A DNA stretch of 56,698 bases, taken from the IMG/VR virus record IMGVR_UViG_3300021356_000020, positions 1 to 56,698 of that record. The stretch is one strand, 5' to 3'. The stretch's first letter is position 1; every line of letters starts with the position of its first letter. Positions 8,566 to 16,979 of the stretch are shown here, in pieces. Below the pieces are notes generated by a model, which ran no database searches, was not told the origin of the DNA, and saw only the letters and a list, made by a program, of their open reading frames with translations. Position numbers and translations under genes: made by a program. The DNA comes from a virus.

Positions 8566-9584
8566 TAGTTACTTATATTAGATCTTCTAGCTACAATGGT
8601 TATGATTATTGCCAGATGCAATATTTCTTAACTTATGTTTTAGGCCATAGATCAGACAGCGGAAAGAAAGCAGACCTTGGAACTATGGTTCATAAGGTTA
8701 TGGAAGTTCTTGCAGGACTAAAAAAATTCCAACAAGACAATCCTAGAAAAAAGTATCTCAACGTAGATGATGATGCGGTAGCAAAAGTTAGGATTCATAA
8801 AGACGAATTGCTAACAGATAAATGCGTAGAGGATTTAGTTGATTTAAGTTTTAATTCTTACAGAAAAGGATCAAAACACAAGTGGACGGCAGCCGACAGA
8901 AAGGAAGTTTCGAGACTTTCTTGGTTAGCTTTGAACTGGAATGAAGGTCAATTTGACCCAAGATACAGAGATGTTGTAGATCCAGAGCCGCATTTTGACA
9001 TTCCAATTGAAGAAGACTGGGCAAAATATGAATACGAAATGCCCAACGGAGAAGTTATTCAAGGAAGATTAGCAATAAAAGGAACAATCGACCTTGTAAC
9101 TAAAGTTGACGACGATACAATCGAGGTGATTGACTGGAAAACCGGTCGTAGATTAGATTGGGCAACGGGTCAGGAAAAAGATTTTAAGAAATTAACTACA
9201 GATGCGCAGTTATTATTGTATAATTATGCGATATCTAAACTATATCCAGATTATAAACAGGCAATTATGTCCATTTTCTTTATAAAAGATGGTGGACCAT
9301 TTAGTATGTGTTTTGATAAATCTGATCAAGAGAAGTTTCTTGAGATGTTAAAGAATAGATTTGAAGAGATAAAGGCGAATGTATCTCCTAAACCGTTGCG
9401 AGACGATAGGAGTCATTGGAAATGTACCAAGCTGTGCCACTTTTACAAGAATAATTGGAAGGGTACAGATACTCCAATGTGTATATATATAGGAGAGAAA
9501 CTTAAAAAAGAAGGTCTTGACAAGACCGTGAAAGACTGTACAAATAAAGGGTTCTCAATAGGTTACTACGAAGCTCCGGGTTAA
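8562..9584 (+). CDS. RecB/Cas4-like PD-(D/E)XK nuclease with Cys cluster
   Basis: Motifs in order: one Cys near the N-terminus (C17 in YDYCQMQYFL), GTMVHKVME with H44, GTIDLVTK with D177, VIDWKTGR with D191 and K193, and AQLLLYNYAIS (the QxxxY motif). Four more Cys are clustered at the C-terminus (KCTKLCHFY, TPMCIYIG, KDCTNKG). One N-terminal plus three or more C-terminal Cys around a RecB nuclease core is the pattern of [4Fe-4S] nucleases such as Cas4 and AddB. It probably trims DNA ends in recombination or packaging. I use the ATG at 8562, which overlaps the previous stop; an upstream TTG at 8550 is less likely. Confidence 0.8.
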   Translation: MIVTYIRSSSYNGYDYCQMQYFLTYVLGHRSDSGKKADLGTMVHKVMEVLAGLKKFQQDNPRKKYLNVDDDAVAKVRIHKDELLTDKCVEDLVDLSFNSYRKGSKHKWTAADRKEVSRLSWLALNWNEGQFDPRYRDVVDPEPHFDIPIEEDWAKYEYEMPNGEVIQGRLAIKGTIDLVTKVDDDTIEVIDWKTGRRLDWATGQEKDFKKLTTDAQLLLYNYAISKLYPDYKQAIMSIFFIKDGGPFSMCFDKSDQEKFLEMLKNRFEEIKANVSPKPLRDDRSHWKCTKLCHFYKNNWKGTDTPMCIYIGEKLKKEGLDKTVKDCTNKGFSIGYYEAPG

Positions 9585-9594
9585 GGAAAATAAC

Positions 9595-10869
9595 ATGTTT
9601 AATCATATTCATATTGGTCGTAGAGCATTTCTACAGACAAGTCTTTTCGCTGCTGCTGGTACTCAATTTGCACTTGGCGAGCAGAAATACTACGAAAGCA
9701 TTGAAGGTCAGGCAAAAAGCACGATCTTTATTTATCTTCCCGGCGGTATCTCTGCTCAAGAGTCATTTGACCCTAAAACTGTAGCGCCACTAGAATATCG
9801 CGGCTCTATGAGTGCGATCAATACAAATGTTGCTGGGATTCAGATTAACGAAAGATTCCCAAAAACTGCTCAGATTATGGATAAACTTACGATCATAAGG
9901 AGTATGACGCATGGAGAAGCTGCCCACGAACGAGGAACAAACAGTGTTTTCACTGGCTACAAACCTAGTCCTGCACTCAGCTACCCTTCTATTGGTTCCG
10001 TTGTTTCTCATGAGTTCGGTTCCCGGAATAATCTTCCAGCTTATATTTGCGTACCAGAACGACCCAATGAGTTTGCAGGAACAGGATATTTAAGTAACGC
10101 CTACGCGCCATTTGCGCTAGGTTCTGATCCAGCATCAGATAATTTTAAAGTTAGAGATTTGTCTATCAATATTACAGATGACCACTTTACAAGAAGAAGA
10201 AATCTGCTAGATATCGTAAATAAGAATATGACAGAGCGCGTAAACTCTGACGCTGTAAAAGCGATGAATAGTTTCTACGACAAGGCGTACGATCTTGTTG
10301 GCAGTCAAAAGGCACAAGATGCGTTCGACATCGAGAAAGAGAAACCAGAGGTTCGCGACAGATACGGACGGAACCAAGCAGGAGCAAGGATGCTCATGTC
10401 TAGGCGACTCGTAGAAGCGGGCGCTAGATTTGTAACAATGACCTACGGCGGTTGGGACATGCACCAAGATATCTTCAACGGTATCAACTCGCAGGTTCCA
10501 CCGTTCGACCAAGCGTTTGCTGCGCTTATTCAAGACCTAACAGAACGGGGTTTGCTAGACTCTACACTTGTATGTGTTATTTCTGAGTTTGGTAGAACTC
10601 CAAAGGTAAACAAGGATGCGGGTCGTGACCATTGGCCTAAAGTTTTCAGTTCTATTCTTGCCGGTGGCGGAATCAAGGGCGGAATGACTTACGGCACAAC
10701 CGATGCCACTGGCACAGAACCAGAAGATAATCCAGTGACCGTCCCACACTGGGCAACTACGATTTATCACCAAATGGGAATCAATGCCGACAAGGAACTT
10801 ATGGCTCCGGGCGATAGACCTATCGAGATTGTAGATTTTGGTGAAGTTATTCAGGATATTATCGCATGA
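9595..10869 (+). CDS. DUF1501 protein, Tat-exported
   Basis: A 424-residue DUF1501 protein, a family within the alkaline phosphatase/sulfatase-like superfamily that is abundant in Planctomycetes and Verrucomicrobia. The N-terminus GRRAFLQTSLFAAAG is a twin-arginine signal (RRxFL followed by a hydrophobic stretch), so folded export is expected. The family signature EFGRTPKVNKDAGRDHWPK is complete, as are the earlier LPGGISAQESFDPK and RSMTHGEAAHERGTNS segments. Its enzymatic activity is not established for the family. The gene looks higher in GC than its neighbours. It has AAGGAAAATAAC before the ATG and overlaps the second DUF1501 gene by four bases. Confidence 0.88.
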   Translation: MFNHIHIGRRAFLQTSLFAAAGTQFALGEQKYYESIEGQAKSTIFIYLPGGISAQESFDPKTVAPLEYRGSMSAINTNVAGIQINERFPKTAQIMDKLTIIRSMTHGEAAHERGTNSVFTGYKPSPALSYPSIGSVVSHEFGSRNNLPAYICVPERPNEFAGTGYLSNAYAPFALGSDPASDNFKVRDLSINITDDHFTRRRNLLDIVNKNMTERVNSDAVKAMNSFYDKAYDLVGSQKAQDAFDIEKEKPEVRDRYGRNQAGARMLMSRRLVEAGARFVTMTYGGWDMHQDIFNGINSQVPPFDQAFAALIQDLTERGLLDSTLVCVISEFGRTPKVNKDAGRDHWPKVFSSILAGGGIKGGMTYGTTDATGTEPEDNPVTVPHWATTIYHQMGINADKELMAPGDRPIEIVDFGEVIQDIIA

Positions 10870-12098
10870 TAAACAGAAGACATTTTATAGAACATGTTGG
10901 TGGGCTTGCCTCATTATCTACCGCCTCAACATTATTTGGTCAAAACATAATTGATAACAAGGATACCTTGGTCAAGAATGAAAAGGCCGCAATACTTATT
11001 TGGCTTGGCGGTGGTCCACCAACTATTGATATGTGGGATGTAAAGCAAGGTTCTGCTACTGGCGGACCTTCGCGAGCATTGTCCACGACTGGTGATTTCC
11101 AGATCAATGAACTTATGCCTAAACTCGCTAATATGGGTAAAGATTTCTCTCTTGTTAGAACTATGGCGACGAGAGAGGCAGACCACATGAGAGGATCGTA
11201 TTACATGCACACAGGATTTAAACCAAATCCTAATATGGCACATCCGTCAATGGGTTCTGTAATATCATACGAACTATCACAAGATAGAGATTATTTAGAA
11301 ATTCCTCCATTCTTTGCTATTAGCACTGGTAGTGTAGGCGGTGGATTTCTTGGATCTGCTTGGAATCCTTTTGTTGTAAGTTCAAATGGTCAAGTTAGAA
11401 ATCTTGGCGACAATGTAGACCTTCAAAGGATGCAGGCACTTGCCGCTATTGAAAGCGGATTTGTAAAATCAACTAATAGTGATATGGCAAAAAGTCATAT
11501 GAAAATGTTACAACAAACATTTAAACTAAATACAAGTCCGCAGATGAAAGCGCTAAAACCAGTTGGAGAACCGCAGGAAATTATTGATGCTTACGGCGAT
11601 ACTGGATTTGGTAGAAGCGCACTTATGGCAAGACGACTTGTTCAAACCGGCGTTCCATTTGTAGAGATTGGGTTTGGCGGTTGGGACTTACATCAAAATA
11701 CTCACGAAACACTTTCTACGAAACTTCCAGAGGTTGACGGGGTTGTATCTACACTGATGAATGACTTAAAACGTCTTAACATGTGGGATAATGTTGCCAT
11801 CGTCATGATGGGAGAGTTTGGCAGGACTCCAAGAATCAACCAAAATGCTGGTAGAGATCACTGGGCAAAAGTGTGGTCGGCATTTGTTTCTGGCGGTTTG
11901 ATTCAAGGTGGTCGCGCAATAGGATCGACAAACGCAGATGGTACAGATATCAAGGACGGGCTAACCTATTCATCAGAAGATTTAATGACCACTATTTGTC
12001 ATGCTCTTGGTATAGATATTAACAAGAGTTATACAGCAAAGAATGGTCGTCCGATGAAAATTGCCAACGGTGGCAAACTTATAGAAGGTTTAATTTAA
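10866..12098 (+). CDS. DUF1501 protein, second copy, Tat-exported
   Basis: A second DUF1501 protein (410 aa), clearly related to but distinct from the one upstream. It opens MINRRHFIEHVGGLASLSTAS, again a twin-arginine motif (RRxFI) with a short hydrophobic stretch. Family landmarks: WLGGGPPTIDMWDVK, RTMATREADHMRGSYYMHTG, HPSMGSVISYE and GEFGRTPRINQNAGRDHW. The pair may form a heterodimer or act on different substrates; nothing in the sequence decides this. Sugar-sulfate or phosphate ester chemistry is a guess from the superfamily. The ATGA overlap with the first copy supports joint expression. Confidence 0.87.
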   Translation: MINRRHFIEHVGGLASLSTASTLFGQNIIDNKDTLVKNEKAAILIWLGGGPPTIDMWDVKQGSATGGPSRALSTTGDFQINELMPKLANMGKDFSLVRTMATREADHMRGSYYMHTGFKPNPNMAHPSMGSVISYELSQDRDYLEIPPFFAISTGSVGGGFLGSAWNPFVVSSNGQVRNLGDNVDLQRMQALAAIESGFVKSTNSDMAKSHMKMLQQTFKLNTSPQMKALKPVGEPQEIIDAYGDTGFGRSALMARRLVQTGVPFVEIGFGGWDLHQNTHETLSTKLPEVDGVVSTLMNDLKRLNMWDNVAIVMMGEFGRTPRINQNAGRDHWAKVWSAFVSGGLIQGGRAIGSTNADGTDIKDGLTYSSEDLMTTICHALGIDINKSYTAKNGRPMKIANGGKLIEGLI

Positions 12099-12109
12099 GG
12101 AGATTAGAT

Positions 12110-12460
12110 ATGAAGAATGTACTTATTGCACTAGCACTTGTTTTTTCAACCACCGCATGTTTCGCACAAGAACGTGAGCATCGTGGTAGACCACAAGTAG
12201 AGCATAAAGAAAGAGATCATGGACCACAAAGGTATAATTCGCCTCATCGTGGACCTCAACATCACTGGCAGCATGGTCATCACCATCGTCCGCCAGTAGG
12301 ATTTAGACCAACTATCGGTTGGTTTCCTCAAGGTTTTCATCTTGGTATTGGTCCTATGACCGTAGGACCAGATCGCCGTCATGTTAGATTTGGAATCAGC
12401 GCTGGTTTCTACGGCCCACCAAGAGTTCACACGTTTAATTACTACGGTAGACATAGATGA
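12110..12460 (+). CDS. Secreted histidine-rich small protein
   Basis: 116 residues with an N-terminal signal peptide (MKNVLIALALVFSTTACFA, cleavage likely near residue 19-20 before QERE). The mature part is extremely rich in His, Arg, Pro and Gly (PHRGPQHHWQHGHHHRPPVG), then a Gly/aromatic region (PTIGWFPQGFHLGIGPMTVG). The His clusters suggest metal binding in the periplasm. A strong ribosome binding site (AAGGAG) precedes the ATG. Placed after two exported DUF1501 proteins, it could supply metal to or shield them, which is inference. A Cys at residue 17 could also make it a lipoprotein, although the lipobox is poor. Confidence 0.7.
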   Translation: MKNVLIALALVFSTTACFAQEREHRGRPQVEHKERDHGPQRYNSPHRGPQHHWQHGHHHRPPVGFRPTIGWFPQGFHLGIGPMTVGPDRRHVRFGISAGFYGPPRVHTFNYYGRHR

Positions 12461-13128
12461 GTTTTATCTCAGACGTAAACAAATCATTAGCAAATACTTT
12501 AGATTCCGTCAAGTATACAAGTAAACCTAAGACTTGGAAGGTATCTAAAATTATAACTATTGATTGGGAAGGGGTGTTGCCAGAACCCCCTTCTAACACT
12601 TCAAAAGAAACGAAGAAAGAATTACAGTACCTACAAGTACTTACAAACAATTTAAATAGTCAAGCAAAGAATTTAATACACTTGGTTGACAAAGAACCAT
12701 TAGATCTATATAAACCCATTTTTGATAAAGTTGGTCAACCAATGCCGGTCAAGGATTTCAAAAAAGCGTATAATATAATAGATCCAATACTAATGAATTT
12801 AAAACATAAGTTCAATAGACCTAGACCAAAACAACTTGGCGATCTAATGAACTACAATATACATGTAACGCAGACAGATACCCACCAAACGCCAGCATAT
12901 CCATCTGGACATACTGCTTATGCTGCAATAGCATCGTATCTTTTTGCCGACATGTATCCGCACAAATCATCAGAGTTTTTTCAGTTGGTAGGCGTTGCTG
13001 GTCACGCAAGGTGTTTACAGGGCGTACACTATCCATCTGATAACGAAGCGTCAATGGTTATAACTGGCGCAATATGGCAAGATATTAGATATAAACTATT
13101 CCCGAACCTAGAACCTTACAGGAGTTAG
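12457..13128 (+). CDS. PAP2-type acid phosphatase
   Basis: The three motifs of the PAP2/vanadium haloperoxidase-like phosphatase superfamily are all present: K116-x4-R121-P (KHKFNRPRP), PSGHT at 149-153 and R185-x5-H191-x3-D195 (HARCLQGVHYPSD). The predicted catalytic His are H152 and H191 with Asp195. There is no obvious signal peptide or run of membrane helices, so it is a soluble member acting on phosphate esters. It shares four bases with the His-rich gene and continues the same operon. Its link to the DUF1501 pair suggests a phosphate- or lipid-linked sugar role, unproven. Confidence 0.82.
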   Translation: MSFISDVNKSLANTLDSVKYTSKPKTWKVSKIITIDWEGVLPEPPSNTSKETKKELQYLQVLTNNLNSQAKNLIHLVDKEPLDLYKPIFDKVGQPMPVKDFKKAYNIIDPILMNLKHKFNRPRPKQLGDLMNYNIHVTQTDTHQTPAYPSGHTAYAAIASYLFADMYPHKSSEFFQLVGVAGHARCLQGVHYPSDNEASMVITGAIWQDIRYKLFPNLEPYRS

Positions 13129-13130
13129 AG

Positions 13131-13898
13131 ATGCCTATTCCATCAAAGAATAAGGACGAAGACAAAGGCAATTTCATGGGGCGTTGCATGAGTCAACTTG
13201 CAGATGAATATCCAGATGCCAAACAGAGAACTGCTATTTGCATGAGCAAAGCAACAGATGGTCTAGACTATGTTGAAGCAGGAGACTTTTCCCACTATTA
13301 CAATACTTATGGATATACAGAAGAAGTTACAGAAGATAACTTTTATGTACCAGAAGATTCTGAGTATGAAGACTGGGGCGAAGAAACAGAAGAGTGGGAC
13401 TGGGCAGCTGAACGTCCCGGTTTGTGGGAAAATATTCGTAGAAAGAAAGAACGCGAAGGTAAAAACTATAAACCTGCAAAGAAGGGTGACAAAGATCGTC
13501 CAGATCCAGATGCGTGGAAAAAAGCGCAATCTTCATTTAAATACGAAGACCCAAAAACCGGTCAGTTATATGAATATGAAAGAAAAGGTATTTACAAAAA
13601 AGACGGTCGCTTCTTAGTCTACAAGGGAAAAGCAGAACTTGACTATACCGAGTCCGCTGAGTACCAAGGGCGCAAAGTTAAGCTGGGTAAACCATTTAGA
13701 ACTCCGGGCGGCCCAAAGAAAAGCGCCGTCTATGTCAAGAATGGTAGCGGCAAGGTCGTCATCGTTCGCTTTGGTGATCCAAACATGAAAATTAAAAAGA
13801 GTGATCCCGGTCGTCGCAAGAATTTCAGAGCGCGACATAATTGCAGCAATCCGGGACCACGATGGAAGGCACGTTACTGGAGTTGTAGAGCATGGTAA
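13131..13898 (+). CDS. Conserved phage protein with RARHNC/ARYWSC tail
   Basis: Two conserved phage-type segments bracket an acidic linker. The N-terminus has FMGRCMSQLADEYPDAKQR followed by AICMSKA, a Cys-containing motif seen at the ends of many phage head proteins. The C-terminus has RRKNFRARHNCSNPGPRWK then ARYWSCRAW, a motif recurrent in viral proteins of unknown role. Between them lies an acidic, aromatic region (EDWGEETEEWDWAAE). Related modules often accompany prohead proteases or portal proteins, so a virion-assembly role is possible. AGGAG lies before the ATG. I would not go beyond 'conserved phage protein'. Confidence 0.6.
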   Translation: MPIPSKNKDEDKGNFMGRCMSQLADEYPDAKQRTAICMSKATDGLDYVEAGDFSHYYNTYGYTEEVTEDNFYVPEDSEYEDWGEETEEWDWAAERPGLWENIRRKKEREGKNYKPAKKGDKDRPDPDAWKKAQSSFKYEDPKTGQLYEYERKGIYKKDGRFLVYKGKAELDYTESAEYQGRKVKLGKPFRTPGGPKKSAVYVKNGSGKVVIVRFGDPNMKIKKSDPGRRKNFRARHNCSNPGPRWKARYWSCRAW

Positions 13899-13916
13899 TT
13901 CTTATGGAGGTGTCCT

Positions 13917-14216
13917 ATGTTAGAGGTTCAACCGGGGAGATTTTACAAAGTCGAGAACAAAAGTAAGAAGTCCTCTGCTAACGATCATTACAATATGATT
14001 GTGGTAGACAATAATTTGGGAGAACTTGAAGAACTCTTATTCACTGATTCCGACTTAATGAAAGCTGTAGTAAGAAGAAGAAAGAATAAGGAAGACATAC
14101 CGTCTTACAGGGTTAAAGTTAATAACGGTGGAATTATTTATCCGTTTTCGTTATTGATAGTCACTTTTTTAGGCGGTGCTATAGGATACTTTATAAAGAA
14201 TTCAGGACTATTTTAG
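13917..14216 (+). CDS. Small protein with one C-terminal membrane helix
   Basis: 99 residues: a soluble N-terminal domain (EVQPGRFYKVENK, then HYNMIVVDNNLGEL) and a C-terminal hydrophobic segment (IIYPFSLLIVTFLGGAIGY) that should span the membrane, leaving only a few residues outside. GGAGGTGTCCT provides a strong ribosome binding site. Tail-anchored small proteins near phage glycan genes could attach enzymes to the membrane, but no specific function is suggested. I do not recognise a family. Confidence 0.6.
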   Translation: MLEVQPGRFYKVENKSKKSSANDHYNMIVVDNNLGELEELLFTDSDLMKAVVRRRKNKEDIPSYRVKVNNGGIIYPFSLLIVTFLGGAIGYFIKNSGLF

Positions 14217-14220
14217 ATTA

Positions 14221-15330
14221 ATGAGCAAAGACGACTATCTAATTGTGGGCGCCGGTTTATTCGGCGCTACTTTTGCTAGGATTATGACTAACTATGGCTT
14301 TAGCTGTAAAGTTATAGACAAAAGACATCATATAGCAGGAAACTGCTACACTGAGAAAAAGTGCGGGATTCATATTCATAAATATGGCCCGCACATATTT
14401 CATACTAATAGTGATTACATCTGGCAGTTTGTAAATAATTTTGCAGATTTCAACAGATATACACATACAGTGAAAGCAAATTATAAGCATGAACTGTATT
14501 CTATGCCCATAAATCTAAATACAATATATAAATTGTGGGGCATCACTTCGCCGCAAATGGCGATGGAGAAAATAAAAGACAAACAAGTTAAAATAAGCAA
14601 CCCAAAAAATCTTGAAGAGTGGGCTTTGTCTCAGGTTGGTCAAGAGTTATACGATCTTTTGATTAGAGGTTACACGGAGAAACAATGGGGTAGGCATCCA
14701 GCGGAACTACCAGCGTCTATTATTAAAAGGCTGCCCATAAGATATAATTTTAACGATAACTATTTCAACGATATCTATCAAGGTATACCTATTGGTGGTT
14801 ATACCAAGATGGTTCAAAATATGTTAGATGGTATAGATGTAGAACTAAATACAGACTATATCAAAGACAGAGACTTATATGACCATAGGTTCAAGAAAAT
14901 TGTTTACACTGGACCGATTGACGAATTCTTTAGAAACTTTTACGGTAAACTAGAGTGGCGATCTCTACGATTTGAAGATAGGGTATTTAACATTGACGAC
15001 TACCAAGGAACATCTATTGTAAACTATACTCATAGAGATATACCATTTACCAGAATTATAGAACATAAGCATTTTGAAAATACGGTAGACGGCGTTACTG
15101 TCATAACTAAAGAATTTCCAGTGAATTATATTGATGGGATGGAAAAATACTATCCAGTAAACGATAAGAAAAATAATGATATATATTCACAATACACAAA
15201 ACATTATAATAAAAATAAATTTATATTTGGTGGTAGACTTGCTGAATACAAATATTATGATATGCATCAAGTCATTGGCTCCGCGATGAAAAAGGCTAAA
15301 AATGAACTTGAACAAATGTCAATGCTCTGA
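14221..15330 (+). CDS. glf: UDP-galactopyranose mutase
   Basis: A flavoenzyme that converts UDP-galactopyranose to UDP-galactofuranose, the donor for Galf-containing glycans. The N-terminus YLIVGAGLFGATFARIM is the FAD-binding Rossmann motif. The family signatures HKYGPHIFHTNSDYIW and GYTEKQWG are intact, as is the GGYTKMVQNML segment. At 369 residues the length matches bacterial Glf. It starts immediately after the previous gene and overlaps the next by 29 bases. It supplies a precursor for phage- or host-surface sugar chains, together with the glycosyltransferases found further along. Confidence 0.92.
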   Translation: MSKDDYLIVGAGLFGATFARIMTNYGFSCKVIDKRHHIAGNCYTEKKCGIHIHKYGPHIFHTNSDYIWQFVNNFADFNRYTHTVKANYKHELYSMPINLNTIYKLWGITSPQMAMEKIKDKQVKISNPKNLEEWALSQVGQELYDLLIRGYTEKQWGRHPAELPASIIKRLPIRYNFNDNYFNDIYQGIPIGGYTKMVQNMLDGIDVELNTDYIKDRDLYDHRFKKIVYTGPIDEFFRNFYGKLEWRSLRFEDRVFNIDDYQGTSIVNYTHRDIPFTRIIEHKHFENTVDGVTVITKEFPVNYIDGMEKYYPVNDKKNNDIYSQYTKHYNKNKFIFGGRLAEYKYYDMHQVIGSAMKKAKNELEQMSML

Positions 15331-16219
15331 ACCGGGATTATGCCCGCTTTACAGTAAAAAAATGGACAAAGCTGGTCACAACTGGTGTAAAACCACGACT
15401 AAAGAAAAAAGACAAAGCTATAAAAATAAATCAAGCAATATCAATCTAGAACATGAAAAGGTTGATATCATACACGCAGACTTATCTAAAGTCAATATAG
15501 CCTGTCTGGGTCATTGCAAAGAGCAGTTTGACACAATTGAAGACCAAGACTACATAAACAAGATTTACTTAGATGACCTAGACTTAGGTGTTTACAATAA
15601 GTTTCAAACTAACGCCTATTCAGAAACAAGGGCGTATCTATCTGATATATTTGATTACAGTAAATATGATTATGTAGGATGCACTACCGCTTCGTGGAAT
15701 ATGAAATATGTAAACAAGAGAAATAGAATAGACAGAGCTGGAAGATGGCTAGACTCAAAGAAACTAGACGATAAAAAAACAATCTATTGCGCAACTGTAA
15801 GCACAACCGAAAGCTGGGTAGAAGGAGAAAACTCCGTAATGAACTGGATGGGCACTCCCAAGAAATATCAACGAGAAATAATAAAGTATCACGAAGGACT
15901 TGGATTTAAGATAAATAATAAATTTGTTGGAAATCATAATCAAATCATATGCCATAAAGATCTATACAGAAAAATATCTGGATATTTTCAAGACACAATA
16001 AACGATCTAGCAAATCTTATTGAATCTTTTGATTTATCTAAATTTAATGAATTTGCTAGAGAAAGAACTTTGGGATATTTCTGTGAATTATCAACAATGA
16101 TACTTCTTTCTAATATTGATGTAAATTTCATTCCAGTGCAAGCAAATTATAAACATGACTGGTTTAAAGAAACAAGAATAATAAAAAGAAACGAGGGTCG
16201 ATACGATGATAATAGATAA
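15302..16219 (+). CDS. Unknown protein in glycan context, Cys-rich N-terminus
   Basis: 305 residues not assigned to a family with confidence. The N-terminus carries a Cys-rich segment (NKCQCSEPGLCPLYSKKMD then NWCK) that could bind zinc. The rest resembles a capsular-type glycosyltransferase in texture: KVNIACLGHCKEQFDTIED, a DYVGCTTASW strand and a conserved-looking FIPVQANYKHDWF C-terminus. It overlaps glf at 15302 and the sulfotransferase by 14 bases, so it is very likely part of the same sugar pathway. A nucleotide-sugar transferase is the best guess. Confidence 0.5.
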   Translation: MNLNKCQCSEPGLCPLYSKKMDKAGHNWCKTTTKEKRQSYKNKSSNINLEHEKVDIIHADLSKVNIACLGHCKEQFDTIEDQDYINKIYLDDLDLGVYNKFQTNAYSETRAYLSDIFDYSKYDYVGCTTASWNMKYVNKRNRIDRAGRWLDSKKLDDKKTIYCATVSTTESWVEGENSVMNWMGTPKKYQREIIKYHEGLGFKINNKFVGNHNQIICHKDLYRKISGYFQDTINDLANLIESFDLSKFNEFARERTLGYFCELSTMILLSNIDVNFIPVQANYKHDWFKETRIIKRNEGRYDDNR

Positions 16220-16919
16220 TGAGAATTTAGTTATTTTAATAGAGGTTATGAAAACAGGCACCACTTTCATTAGACGCAACGTAAAGAGCCTTGGGATTCC
16301 CAACGATATATTTATCAGTAGTAATATATCAGAAAGACATTTACCTTTATCGCATATATTTAATCACTCTGCACTAAAGTATGATCCTAAAAAATATGAT
16401 ATTTTTATGTTCACTCGTCATCCAGAAGATTTCTTTGTTTCAGAATTTTTTGAATATAAAAATAATAACATTATACCCTATCTAAACAATGCGCTTTTTA
16501 AAAACCCTCATACAGACGCAATGAAAAATTATATGAAAAAGTTACACTCTAGATATAAGTTTTTTAAAGAAGAAGATGCATTTGATTTAAATAAAAATTT
16601 ACATTCTCTTTTATCCGACGACAACTTTCAGCATTTTCCCAAACGTCTTGTGAATATAAAATCTATTTTTAAACATTATTTAGACGTAGAAATAGAAGAA
16701 AGTAAATTACACATCTGTAAATATGAAAATTTTAAAGATTCTATAGATAAATTTTTTAAAGCCATAAAAAAACCAATACCAAATATAAACAAAAGAGTCA
16801 ACGTCTCTCAAAAAAATCAAAAAATAAATAGAGAAAACAGAGCATTAATTAACGAAATATTTGACTACGACTTCAAAAAATATGGATACTTCAAAAGAAG
16901 CATTTATTCTACTATTTGA
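16206..16919 (+). CDS. Sulfotransferase family protein
   Basis: A PAPS-dependent sulfotransferase-like protein of 237 residues. The 5'-phosphosulfate-binding loop VMKTGTTFIRR (residues 14-24) and the 3'-phosphate-binding segment MFTRHPEDFFVSEFFEY (R71, S79) are the two hallmarks of the family. It would transfer sulfate to a sugar hydroxyl, adding a sulfated decoration to the glycan assembled by the neighbouring enzymes. The start overlaps the preceding gene and has GAGGG upstream. This gene is extremely AT-rich even for the window. Phage sulfotransferases are uncommon. Confidence 0.72.
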   Translation: MIIDNENLVILIEVMKTGTTFIRRNVKSLGIPNDIFISSNISERHLPLSHIFNHSALKYDPKKYDIFMFTRHPEDFFVSEFFEYKNNNIIPYLNNALFKNPHTDAMKNYMKKLHSRYKFFKEEDAFDLNKNLHSLLSDDNFQHFPKRLVNIKSIFKHYLDVEIEESKLHICKYENFKDSIDKFFKAIKKPIPNINKRVNVSQKNQKINRENRALINEIFDYDFKKYGYFKRSIYSTI

Positions 16920-16920
16920 T

Positions 16921-16949
16921 TTGTTTTTTTGCCAAGATTGATCTATAAT
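16921..16949 (+). promoter_or_regulatory. Sigma70-type promoter for the DNA polymerase operon
   Basis: TTGTTT at 16921-16926 and a perfect TATAAT at 16944-16949 are separated by exactly 17 bases, in the gap after the sulfotransferase stop. The ribosome binding site AAGGAG at 16968-16973 follows, then the ATG at 16980. This separates the polymerase operon from the glycan genes upstream. The match to host-type consensus suggests use of the host RNA polymerase. Confidence 0.7.
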
Positions 16950-16979
16950 ACATTGAAACCATATTGAAAGGAGAAATTG

